Shown here: positions 30,181-40,678 of the stretch, in pieces | Layout: each line of letters starts with the position of its first letter | Numbering within the stretch: the first letter of the stretch is position 1 | Assembly (NCBI GenBank): GCA_032821775.1 | Contig: JAVLRN010000001.1 | Span: 1,178,001-1,242,000 of the forward strand | Direction: 5' to 3' | Length of the DNA: 64,000 nt | DNA from: Sanguinoderma infundibulare | Lineage: Eukaryota > Basidiomycota > Agaricomycetes > Polyporales > Polyporaceae | Position numbers and translations under genes: made by a program | Notes under the pieces: generated by a model | The model's input: the letters and a program-made list of their open reading frames with translations, nothing else | What the model was told of the DNA's origin: nothing | The model's database searches: none

Positions 30181-32010
30181 CTACGGACAGGCGACGTATA
30201 CGCCCATGGGAACTGGCCGCCAGCCATCGCGCTCGGTGAGCTTCCGCCAGCCGGGAGGGAGCTCGATCGTTTCGGCTGGTTTGGCGGAGGGCGCGGGGGA
30301 GCTATCTGCAGCATTGCCTCCGCTCGTGGCGTTCGACAGGGCGAGGAGGGTGCTCAGCCGGGTGTCCATCACGCTTTCGGCGTCGTCGTTCCAGTCCTGT
30401 TGGTGTCGCGAAGATGACGGTAAGTACTTTCAAGCCTGTCAACACGGACGGAGACGGAGAGCGGACCTTGCACGTTTGGGTGGACGTCTGGGTGAGGATG
30501 GACAGCGCCGCTGCGAGTTTCGGTCGTCCCGCGCTGAGAGACTGTAGGAGTGCGTTCGCTCTGACGATAGCAGTCGATGAGCTGAGCCTGAGGACCAAAA
30601 ACGGTTTGCAAGCGCGCGGGATCACTCACGCTTTCGAAGTGTTGTTGTCAACGCGGTCGGGTCCAAGCGCAGAGATGATGCGAACGACGACGCTCTCTGC
30701 GAGCTCTGCGGCCTCCTGTGGGTCGGAAACGCCGGTGGCGCAATTGTCCGCGAGCCATTTCGCCCAGCTCGCGAGGCACAGGTCGTACGTGGGATCGGCC
30801 TTGGATTCGTCGGTGGCCATCGAGAGAGAGACCGTGTCGGCGCCGAAGTCGGGATTGGGCGGCGAAGGCGCAGGAGCACGAGCGAGATGAGAAGTGATCG
30901 CGGTGGCGAGGCGAAGGGGCAAGGCCGGGTGGAGGGACTGCAAGTGTGTCAGGAGCGGGGACCATATTGCTATCGATGACCGCGGGAGTGCGAGAGAACC
31001 TTCTTCCGGACACATCCTCTTTCTGCAAGAATCGACAAGCGTCGGTCAGCGCTCTGTCTCGATGTACGGCAATAATCCGTGTGGTAGCGGACTGACTTCT
31101 TGGAGAGGGGGACAAGCTTGCCCTTCTCGATGAGGACGTCCGCGAGCCTGTCGAGCGCCCACTTTTCCCGGACGTCCTCTTCGTCTCCGTCTTCTTGCGC
31201 GTCTCCCCACCCGACGCCTCCAGCGGCGGACGCGGAGGCGACCTTGGCCTCGGCGATCCAACGTTCGACGTCCCGCATGATCTTCGTGATCTCCGAGCGG
31301 TACTCGGCTTGGAGGGTCGTGTCCCGAGTTGTCGCTTTCATGATCGTTTTGTATTCTTTGAGGAGCGGGGAGAGCGGGCGCAGTGGAGGGGCAGGTCCAC
31401 CGGCGGATGTGGATGGGTTCAGAGTCGGGAGGAAATAATTGTGGAGCAACCACCCCATTGCCTGCGACGGATCTGAGCACTGGTTGCCTCTCTTGTTCCT
31501 GAGGGGAGAGAATGCCTACCTGTCTCGCGGCATCCCGGAGGACTTCCAGACTCGGGAGATCTTCGTGGGTTGCGGCGTGCCGGAGCTCGACAAACCATGC
31601 AGGTAGCCCGAGCTGCTGTGCGATGCTATGTATCGATCGGGCGTACGCCCCAAGCTGAAGCGGATCCACGAGACCGTTGACGAGCCGGATGATGGCTGAG
31701 GCGTAGCTCATCCGGAGAGACAGATACGAGGAGGACGTCGGGGCCGTCCCGTCTTGCAAAATCACTGCCAGTATGGCATGTGTCGATTCAAGGGCGTGAG
31801 GGAGAGGCACGGAGACCTTCCACGCAGCCAGCTGTTTTGGAACAAGGATGCGATTTCGGTGAGTGCTTTGGGACCGAGCGGCGGTCAAAGACGTACTCTG
31901 TTTACGGCGCGTTGTTTGGCGCCGAGGTCATTTTCGTCAGCATATATCCAGGAGAACACTTGTTCTAGCTCGGCGAGGTTCTCCCAGGGAACACGTCGTG
32001 GAAGACGCAT
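30181..32010 (-). CDS. LAS1: LAS1 pre-rRNA endonuclease
   Basis: HEPN-fold endoribonuclease that cuts the internal transcribed spacer 2 of pre-rRNA, acting with the Grc3 polynucleotide kinase in the nucleolus. Six exons (32010-31897, 31831-31520, 31461-31097, 31022-30630, 30560-30467, 30396-30181) encode 497 residues. Marks: MRLPRRVPW at the start, VPLPHALEST, LIRLVNGLVDPLQ-like motif, and the HEPN catalytic block VELRHAATHEDLPS (RxxxxH-type: R, H and H present). The C-terminus carries PPGWRKL and GWRPVPMGVYV, typical of fungal Las1. Exon 5 was chosen with acceptor after 30561 because it alone keeps frame. Divergent from the DLH gene. Confidence 0.93.
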
Positions 32011-32726
32011 CTTGACCGTTGAACGGCACCTCACCGTATCCTCTGGCAAATACAGAACGTATCTCGATCAAAACTCCGCCACAACACGTGGCACCACGTG
32101 CGGCGCCAATCCGAAAACCCCCAGACCACTCACTCCGACGAGTCTCATTCCTCAGGCCTTTCTACTCTCGCACCTCCACCCAGGATAGATGCCATCGCGA
32201 CTTGACGGTTTAAGACCATTGAAATATACCAACTTCAATCACAAGTTAGGATTCCCCTCCATACAGTGTGTACTTGAACGAACATGACGGATACCACGGA
32301 TACATCCGACCTCCACAACCCGATTCTTCCTGACATGACCATAGACTGCTTTTGTCGCAATACGAACGCGCGCAAACAGCGGCGGTGAGGAAAGACAAGG
32401 GTGTATTGAAAGGATGTGCGAGCTACATAGTCAAGCACTTCCCACACCGCGCACGACGAGCCGTGACGCGGACTGGAAAGCGCTCCGGCTTAATTGAGCC
32501 CAGGCAGGTGCCTAATCTGCCCTCTTCCTGGTCCACGGGTACCCCAGGTCACTTGTAGCAAAGACAGAGACGCAGAGTTGCGAGGCGAAGCAAAGCACCA
32601 AGCCGTGGTGAGGGTCCAGATGAGAAAAACATCCTTCAGGCGCCTTGCCATATAAATATTCCGGCAAATCCCGAGGGCAGACATCCGGGCCGGGCCGCTA
32701 AAGATATAAGCCTGGGTGGGCAACGC
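32011..32726. promoter_or_regulatory. Shared divergent promoter region (LAS1 / DLH)
   Basis: About 715 bases between two start codons pointing away from each other. AT-rich TATA-like elements occur at about 32652 (CATATAAATATT) and 32700 (GATATAAG), the latter 20-30 bases before the DLH start, so the plus-side transcript may start even closer or the downstream ATG may be used. Confidence 0.4.
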
Positions 32727-33920
32727 ATGTCGTCATCGATGTTTGTGAGGTTGCGAGCACTCGCCCACCATCTCTATCCCTCCCTTCGGACTGCGAGGAT
32801 GTCTACCATTCATAACACAAACGTCGCCTGCTGCACGATCCCTCCAGTCAGGTCGGATTACACCCCGAAGGGGATATACAAGCCCTATGCTGGCTTCAAT
32901 AAGGTCAGAAACACACTCGATCTCTGGCAACATGGAGACGAAGAGCATTCTGACCCGACTACGCGATGCAGGTCTATGTGGCTGGCCCCGAGGCCCCGGG
33001 CAAGGTCGCTATTATTTGCGTGTACGATATCTTCGGGTAAGCTGGCCATTTAGTTTTGGATGATCTGCAGCTGCTAACATTCGTTCTGAGCTTAGCTTCA
33101 AGCCGCAAACCCAGCAGGGCGCGGACATCCTCGCCGAGGAGCTGAAAGCGCAAGTCCTCATGCCCGACTTCTTCGAGCCGGGTGAGCCTTGGTCGCTCGA
33201 CCACTTCCCACCCAAGACCCCCGAAGACAAGAACAAGCTTCAAGAGTTCTTCGGAGGCCTCGCGAAGCCCACCGACGCGGTCGCGAAGCTCATCAACGTC
33301 GCTAGGACCCTCAAGTCCGAGGGCGTCGAGTTCGTTGGCGCCTACGGCTTCTGCTGGGGTGCGTTCGTCCTCCATCGTCTCCTCTTCTTCTCTTGATGTC
33401 CAGTGAGTAGGAGGGAAGGTGATCATCCTGGCTGGTTCTGCCGAGTCGACACCGTTGGACGCCATCTCGGCTGTTCATCCTGCGTGAGTCTCTGTTGACC
33501 GACCGCATTCATAACCTAGGTTAAACGCTTTATGTTAGGATGCTTTCCCATAATGATGTCAAGGATCTCGAAATTCCCCTGGGTCTGTACCCCAGCAACG
33601 ACGAACCAGCCGACGAAATCAAGAAAATTCTGGACATAATCTCCAAGAAGCCTATTTCCACCAAGAGTGACTATAAGCTCTACGACTCGTGCGTTGTTCT
33701 GTTTACTTAACTCTTGACTTGCTGGCTAACGGAATCGCGCAGTTTCCATGGTTTCGCCGCAGCCCGTGCAAATCTTGACGATCCGGAGAACAAGAAGCAG
33801 TACGTGAAAATTTTCTAGTCTCCCAATCAACCGTAGGTCTAATATCTGTCAAGGTATGAGGATCTGTACGGCCGTCTCGTGGGGTACTTCAGCAAGGTCA
33901 GTGGTATCCCTACCAAGTAA
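32727..33920 (+). CDS. Dienelactone hydrolase family protein
   Basis: Alpha/beta hydrolase of the dienelactone hydrolase (AIM2-like) family. Seven exons (32727-32903, 32972-33036, 33096-33358, 33411-33483, 33539-33688, 33743-33799, 33854-33920) give 283 residues. The nucleophile cysteine lies in YGFCWGGK, which is rebuilt across the intron at 33359-33410, and the catalytic histidine in FHGFAAAR. IICVYDIFG and VLMPDFFEPGEPW are further family marks. The first 25 residues are basic and hydrophobic without acidic residues, resembling a mitochondrial presequence; starting at the second Met (32799) would give a cytosolic form. Physiological substrate unknown. Confidence 0.9.
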
Positions 33921-34081
33921 CGGTACTTATGTAAGAAGAGAGAAACTGTTGTACATTATCCGGAGTTCCTGTTAGTCTGCTGTACAAATGTCAATGATCC
34001 AGAACCTATAACGAGCATGCGGGATGAGTGGCGAGCGACGAGAGTCGGTTGAGACACGTGAAACGGACAAGCGTATGGATA

Positions 34082-36219
34082 TCAGTGCAGGGCGTTCAAG
34101 ATACCAGGAGGAAGCTCATCGTTCACCTTGACCATCCAGAACGGACCGGCGGGATCATCTGCACGGCAAATCAACATCGACGCTCGCAGATCGATTAGTT
34201 CCAAGTACTTACCCCGATCATGGTGCGCGCCAGTCCAAATTCCTGCGACTCCGGCCGCACTGCGAACATGGCCAATTTGCACTCCTTCCGCGCTGTACCC
34301 AGGACACCGGGAGTCAGCTTGGGCGACGTTCCTGAGGAGCAACGGCACCAACCTCCATTGCATCCTCCCATCATACGTTGTCACCTGCGCACATCGTTAG
34401 ATTCCGCACCCATGCTAAGGGATCGTGGTCGACACACGACCTCACGCACAAACTGCCACCGAACCCCGCCGTCGGAGAGTACGCTGACCTTCCCGCGGAC
34501 CGTCGCCGCCGCGCCATGGGAGTGGCCCTTGAAATAGAGCGTAGGGAACGCCGGATCTTCGCAGTCTCCGATCGGACGGATGCCTGGCGCAGCAGCTTCA
34601 GGCGAGGACGCGAGGACGGAGGGGTCGATGGGGATCTTGTGCGGCTCGCTGAAATATTCCTCGGACGGCATGAGGGTCAGGTTGAGCTCGACGGGGCGGA
34701 GAGCTTCGTCGAATGGGTCGTCGAAGAATGAAGGGTCGTGTGGACCCGGTGGGAGTAGGCTATACTGGATAGAGAGAGAGGGCCAGCGTGTAAACAAATG
34801 ATTACTCGTATTGTGGATTGCAACTCACGTTGAACATATACAGGTCCCTGCCAAAAACACCCGTCAGTCCAGCTTGAGAGGATCAGGATGAGCTATCACT
34901 TCCGAAAACCTACCGATAATCCATGAAACACACAAACCGCCGCCACTTGCCCGTCACCCCCGCCCAGTCGCCCTCCGGCAGCTCGTGCACGTCGACCATC
35001 GTGTTCGCGCGGAGCGCGTCCATGTGGAACAGCGTGTTCTTGTAGTACCCCAGGCTCGCGAGCGGGATCTCGCGCAGCTTCAGGCCGACAACGTTGAGGA
35101 TGTGCTCGACGTGCTCCCAGTCGACGAGCACCGTCCGCCCATCGGCCGCCGTCCGGTACGGGCCCCACAGCGTCTGGAGCGCGTACTTGCGCATGTCATA
35201 CACGAACGCGCGGCCCGACCGCCGCAGGCGGCCCATGCGCGCGCGCGACGCCGTGTCGAAGCTGTCCTCGTGCGAGAGCGCGACGTACGCGCGCAGGCGG
35301 CTCCGCATCTGGTGCGCCTCGCGGAAGTGCGCGGGGATCCAGCAGACGTCCGAGGCGTCGTACGGGTCGTTCACGATCCCCGTCCCGGTTTGGGTCGACT
35401 TTTCGGCGGTCGGGCTGGTGCGGGCATTGGACCCCTCCGCCGAGTCCTCCTGGCCCTGGGTGGACGCGGAAGGGGACTGGAGGTGCTCCAGAGACGGGAT
35501 GTTCACGATCGCGCCTGTGTATGCGGGCACGAGGTCGAGCACCCTTGTCTTGCGGAGGATCCGGTTGACCCAGTGGATGTTTTCCGAGCGAGGACTGACG
35601 GCGGTCGGGGTGGCGTCGTCCTTCTCCTTCGGTTTGTCTTCTTCTTCCTTGGTCTCCGCTTTGGCTTCCTGCGGCGTCACAGGTGCCGCGGTGTCTATAG
35701 CGGCTAAAAGCGTCTCGTAGGCCGTCTGCAGGAGGCGAGCGTCGCGGGTGCCCACCGCCGCCACGATTTCCGCCTGAACCCTCCTCTGCAGTTCGGCTTG
35801 CCACTGCGGAGCCCGGTCGTCCGACAAGGGAGAGTCGTTTGTTGCAGAAGACCCCTCTATATCCGCTTGTGGGGGAGAAAGCGGTCCTCTGGGCAACGGA
35901 ATGGCATTCCGCAGGTCGTCGAATGGGCGTCCGAGAAAGAGCTCGCGCCAGAGGAATTGGTCCTCGGGCTCATAGACGAGTTTGCGCGCAAAGCGGCAGG
36001 TGCGCGCGAACCGCTGTGGAGGGCGTCAGCATTCCTCGGAACGTAGACACCGGGCAGATGGAGGGGATAGCGAAACGTCGTCCGTACCGAGACAACCCTA
36101 GGATCGCTGAATGTCAGAATGCGCTCTATGATTTCTGGGGGTAGCGATTGCAATGTTGCCAGCATGGAGGACGGTGCTGTGGGTTCCGAGGCTCCTGAAG
36201 CTACGATTAGTGCAGTCAT
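34082..36219 (-). CDS. F-box protein with conserved C-terminal domain
   Basis: Six exons (36219-36088, 36013-34914, 34847-34829 of 19 nt, 34764-34450, 34384-34213, 34158-34082) encode 604 residues. F-box at about residues 22-70: LQSLPPEIIERILTFSDPR then RTCRFARKLVYEPEDQFLWR, the two halves joined by the first intron. A Lys/Glu-rich linker follows, then a conserved domain found in many fungal F-box proteins: GKWRRFVCFMDYRDLYMFN, YFKGHSHG, GVQIGHVRSAAGVAGIW and DPAGPFWMVKV. Likely SCF ubiquitin-ligase adaptor; the C-terminal beta-rich domain probably recognises the substrate. All junctions GT-AG. Confidence 0.88.
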
Positions 36220-36441
36220 GGTGGTTCCTGTCCACGTTATCTTGTGTTATAACCTCTCAACAGCCTCTTGTGACCAACCATGGGAAGCTGTTCGAAGCGG
36301 CCCGTCGGTACGCAATTCCGAACACTGACGTGCGTGCGCTTGCGATTCCAGAACTGGCACTGGCCCCTACTCGCCTTCGCTCGAGACCGTCGTCAATGTT
36401 CTAGCTCATGTTGAACGTTTGAACCTAAACGCATGTACGAG
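36220..36441. other. Short intergenic region
   Basis: Upstream flank of the F-box gene up to the border of repeat copy B; nothing else seen. Confidence 0.4.
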
Positions 36442-37625
36442 TCCATGTTCCGAGTTGACAATTTTATATTATTGCGTGTTTTTGTGCCGGACTGCGTGTA
36501 CACGACGAACTCGGTGATCGTGCACATGCGCCGCCCGGGGGTTTTCTCTTTTCTCCCGACTGACATCGACCTCAACAGACCCTCCATAAACGACCGCGCC
36601 AAACCCTCATCCAAAGCCCGTCACGTCCTCCTGGCCCATCCCTCTAGTTCCACCCCACGACCCCGGCCGAAGGCAGGGGGTGGGAGAGACGCGCGCGCAA
36701 CCGCGGACGAGACCTGCGCCAGTCCCGCGGGGTCTGGCGAACGCCTGTCGTGCTTGTCCGGTGGTCCTCTGTTGATCCGGTATGGGCATGAGATACGAAC
36801 GTAAGACGACGTGCGAGAGCTACAGTACTTACCGAGTGCACCGTATGCGGCGCATGACGGAAAGGCATCCGTGCTCGAGGGTGCTGTGGACAAGACCCCG
36901 CTTCAACCGCCAACTGGGGCGGGAGCGGCAGTCGTACGCGCCAGCTCGGCCTTCTGCACCCCAATTGACGTGGTTAGCCAAAGTAGGGAGGTGGGAGTTG
37001 AGTAGGCGACTCACCAAGCGTTCCTCCGCGATCGCCACCGTGTGGTACACGGCATAAGCCTGACGCTTGCTGATCGAGGAGGGAGGCTCGAGGACACGAG
37101 GGCGAAGCGACAGTAGGCGTCGTCCGTATGGGTCGAGGGGGGCTGACCAGACCTTGGGGGCTCGGCAGCAGGTCGTTATAGGAAAGGAAAGGGAGGTCGA
37201 ACGCGGGGGCCAGGGACGCGGCGTGTGGACGAATGTCCGACACGCCGTCCCCGACCGGGAGACGTCGGGTCAGGAGGCCGGGTAGGGTGGAACAAGAATC
37301 GAGGCATGAGAAGGAAACGCTGACGAGTCTTCTTGCAAGCAGGCAGGAAAGGAAGGAGATCCGGGTTTTGTTGTTTTCTAGATGCAGACGAGCGAGAGAA
37401 GATGATGAAGAGCATCGCTGGTGAGCGCTGGTAGTGGAGAGAGGCACTGGCAGATGATGGTTGTGGATGAGGAGATGGCGCTCCGGGGTTGGTTCTTTAT
37501 ACTCTTCACGGTGGTGGCTAACCACCCAACCTCCGGTTCGGATTTGGCAGGCGGCCGGCTACGAGGCTTGCAAAGTTTGAGATGCCGGACATCTCTTCAC
37601 AGTGGCTGGGTTGCTGACGATGTGA
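36442..37625 (-). repeat. Inverted duplication, copy B (1.2 kb)
   Basis: Reverse-complement counterpart of 20999-22210. It shares the TATA-like box (minus strand, 37501-37495), the 79-codon frame (minus strand from 37415), and the candidate splice sites; near its outer end it is about 30 bases shorter than copy A. In this copy the frame reading KRQAYAVYHTVAIAEE before the first donor is open for over 70 codons upstream, whereas in copy A the same frame has a stop, so copy B may be the more intact one. Scattered substitutions and small indels show that the duplication is not brand new. Confidence 0.8.
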
Positions 37626-38783
37626 CGGATGGTCCATATCACTTTATGAGGAAGGTGTCGCGGTTCTACTTCGGTTCCTCGGACGTCAGGAGGCAAACAT
37701 AGGCGGAAGAAGACGAACGTTGTGCATGTGATTCCGTGGCCTGCAGTTCCGAAGGGCGATTCAATGGTCAGCCCGCCGAGGACACTGAGGGCAGCCTCGC
37801 AGATGATCGTTTGCCGAGGCTAGCATTCCGTCAGCGGTGACTTCCACGCCCTCGCACGGAATACCGATACGACGCTCGACAGAAGCACCGACTCGTCCGT
37901 CAGCCAGTGCAGCTTCTTTCTTCACGTCGGCCAGACGCGGCGCTCGGCCTGGCCCCAAAGTTGCAGATAAATGTGGCATCTATGCATGGCCTAGGATGCA
38001 GATAGGATGGGCGTGAGCGTCGAACAACCAAAACCGGGACGCTCGCCTGCTTTTAACGCACCGATCGGCTCCTCATCGAGAGTTCCCCATGAAGTAGAAT
38101 ATATGTACGTTGACACTCGGTGTCAACTGCATTGGCCGCCTTCGTCGTCGAGAATTTACGTATTCAGCAGACTGCATACGTTAGTCTGAAGTCCTCTGCG
38201 CAGTAAGTAGTAAGAAATGGCCCAACACCAAGGCTCGTTGCTCACCTGGAGTTGACATTTCCCCCTACGAACCTTGCTGGATTACCCTCAACGCGGCTTC
38301 TATCAAATATCTCCATACATCAGTATTAATTCACACACAGATCCACTCACTTTCCAGGATCTCGCCTTGGATCGATTCGTAGCATCGACATCAAGTCGAG
38401 AGCTATCATACAAGTTCCTGATCCGAAAGCAAAAACACATTGGGGCGGGTCATGGTATAGTATACAGTGTACATATAGAGGTAGAGAGCATACACGGGAG
38501 GACATGGATGTACCGTGCGGGTCTGTAGTGGCGCGAATATGGGCTGGTGCATAAACGTGAGCGGGGGTGGGGTGTATATATGATACAGACGGAGGGGGGG
38601 AGTGGCAGTAGGGAAACCGGTGATGGGAAAGCGATATCGACAACAACGTCCGAGGGGGGAAGATCGGGCGGATCGGAGCATATCCACACAAAGATAGGCC
38701 ATCGAAGTGATAGTGGCGGTGAAAGTGGAGACTATGTCAAGTAATCGAGCGGGGGATAAGAAGCGGAGGACGATGTAGTGCGT
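37626..38783. other. Intergenic region, 1.16 kb
   Basis: No gene supported. Contains one more copy of the TACTTCGGTTCCTCGGA motif (near 37667) next to the repeat border. The part near 38400-38780 is purine-rich on the plus strand and belongs to the 3' flank of the exonuclease gene. Confidence 0.4.
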
Positions 38784-40211
38784 TCAGCCTGTCGGCGCGA
38801 CCGCGATGGGGTACCCACCGCGACCGCGACCGCGCCCCCGGCCAGATTGCATATGCGGCGCAGCACCAGGAGCAGCGCCTCGGAATGACCTTGGTCTGTT
38901 GGGTTGCCACGAACGAGGTGCTGCTCGGCCCAACCGGGGGAAACCATCACAGTCTCCCGACAACACCGGAGTGGTGACCACAACATTGTTCGCATGGGGG
39001 AAAGGCGATTGAGAGCGATACCCGGGCCCAAAGCTTGGAACGGGGCTAGGCGAAGGCGAAGGAGAGTGCTCCTTTGCACCGGGGACAAATGAGGAGGCAC
39101 TCGGAGAAAGCGGACGCTCTGGTCGCGTGCGGTTGTTGCGAGAGAAGCGCGAGTCTCGGGAAGGCCGTTGGAAGGGATCGTGGCCTTTACTCTTCTCCTT
39201 GTCACCGTCTATAGCCTTGGGCGGTCGAGGGGGAGGTGGGGGACCAGGGTCATAGTAGGGATTGAACGGGTGCCAGAGCACGCCGGAGGATGGCTGGTAA
39301 AGCACACCCGAGATGGTATCAAACGAGTACCAGACCCGTTGTGGTACCGGGGACATTGTCTCGGCCATTTTTGCTAAGCGATTGTACAACACAAGTCCCG
39401 CATGAGAGTCGTTGGCCGCGTCTGGACGAGTCGAGGAGTAATTAGCGCTCAGAGAGTAAGAAATGTGGCACGGAGGGATTACGCACATTCTTGTTGCCAG
39501 AGGTCCAGCGGCCTCTCCCAATTACTGATCTGAATCTTACCCTTTTTGAGGGTGAGGTCCTCGTAAGCCTCGCAGAGTCGTGAGAGACCGATTGGGTTTG
39601 CATATTTGCCCTTCCACCGATTGTTGTCTACGGTGCGAGCCAAGAGAGAGAGGTCCACGCAATTACGGGTATCGACGCGGTGATCAATCCAAAGTTTCTT
39701 ACAATCCTCTGCAAGCAGATGACGTTAGGGGCAGGGAGTAAACGGGCAAACATGACTCACTCTGTATTCCTACACCAGCCTTGACAACGTTTGGGTCAAG
39801 CAACAGCTCCTTGAGCTTCTCGGGGAATGCTGTTCGAAAGGCTTGAGACAGGAATGGGAGTACGAGAGGTGGAAACATACCAGTCATGAAGGAGATGTGT
39901 ATGAGGAGTATGGTGTCCTCGGTTGCGAGCTGGACGAGGGCAACAGGGTTCTCAGGGTTGCCCTTGATGAAGTTTGGCCTCCACTCCAAGTCGAAACCGA
40001 GGATCTTGGACTTGACCTGGGAGATGGCAACATCTGCAGTTGCCGCATTCTGGATATAGACAACGCGGGTGCTGGGAGACTTGTTGGCATAAGAATAGAT
40101 ATCGTACACTCGAGGAGGCTCCTCAAGCTGGGTCGAGTCGTTGGACTGGCTGTCGGAGGAGGGGAGGTTCGCGAGCATATCGGACGTGGGGAAGTCTTCG
40201 AGGGAGGCCAT
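38784..40211 (-). CDS. WRN-type 3'-5' exonuclease domain protein
   Basis: DnaQ-like (RNase H fold) 3'-5' exonuclease. Exons 40211-39881, 39829-39761, 39708-39487 and 39421-38784 give 419 residues. The catalytic motifs are present: Exo I in ILGFDLEWRP (D and E), Exo II around NCVDLSLLARTVD, and Exo III in YAANDSHAGLVLY (YxxxD), the last rebuilt across an intron. The fold ends at about residue 235. The rest is a low-complexity tail, rich in Pro, Ser and Arg, ending with RGRGRGRGG repeats (RGG box), which suggests RNA or ssDNA binding. No helicase domain follows, so it is a stand-alone exonuclease. Divergent from NPL4. Confidence 0.88.
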
Positions 40212-40678
40212 TTGGGAAAAAGGAGGGAGAAAGGGCGTTTATAGGGAGACTATAGAAAGGCGTGAAGCTTTGAAGTTTGAAACGGGAGGAGGTATCCAGT
40301 GCGACCTGACAGGAACAGAGAGAAGTGCTAGTGATTGGCGGTTGCGATCTGTCGTCCGCGTGTGACGTGCACAGGATCCAGACGGAGCGAAGCAGGCCAG
40401 ACGAAAGAGACAAGGGCGGAGGAGGGCGGAGGCGAGAGGACGGAGAGAAGAGGGACGGAACAGAGGCCGGGGGCGTCGACTCGGACTTGGCTGCAGTGAC
40501 CAGTGACCGCCCGCTTGACGCCCGCTCGAGCACACTGGGCGCTAGCCATATTCGGCCAATCACGTGTGCGTGCTGGAGATCCTCGGATGACGTAAGCCGC
40601 ACGCGACGCGTCATCTTCCATTGATCTTGAGTGAGAGACGCGTCCTTCTCCCTTGCTCCCTCCACACAGTCCCCAGCC
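40212..40678. promoter_or_regulatory. Shared divergent promoter region (exonuclease / NPL4)
   Basis: 467 bases between opposed start codons. It includes purine-rich GGAGGGCGGAGGCGAG-like sequence (about 40414-40440) and no TATA box that I would trust. Confidence 0.4.

Noticed and set aside
34985..35707. 240-codon plus-strand frame
   Set aside because: Antisense to the large exon of the F-box gene; its Arg/Val-rich composition is the mirror of that exon.
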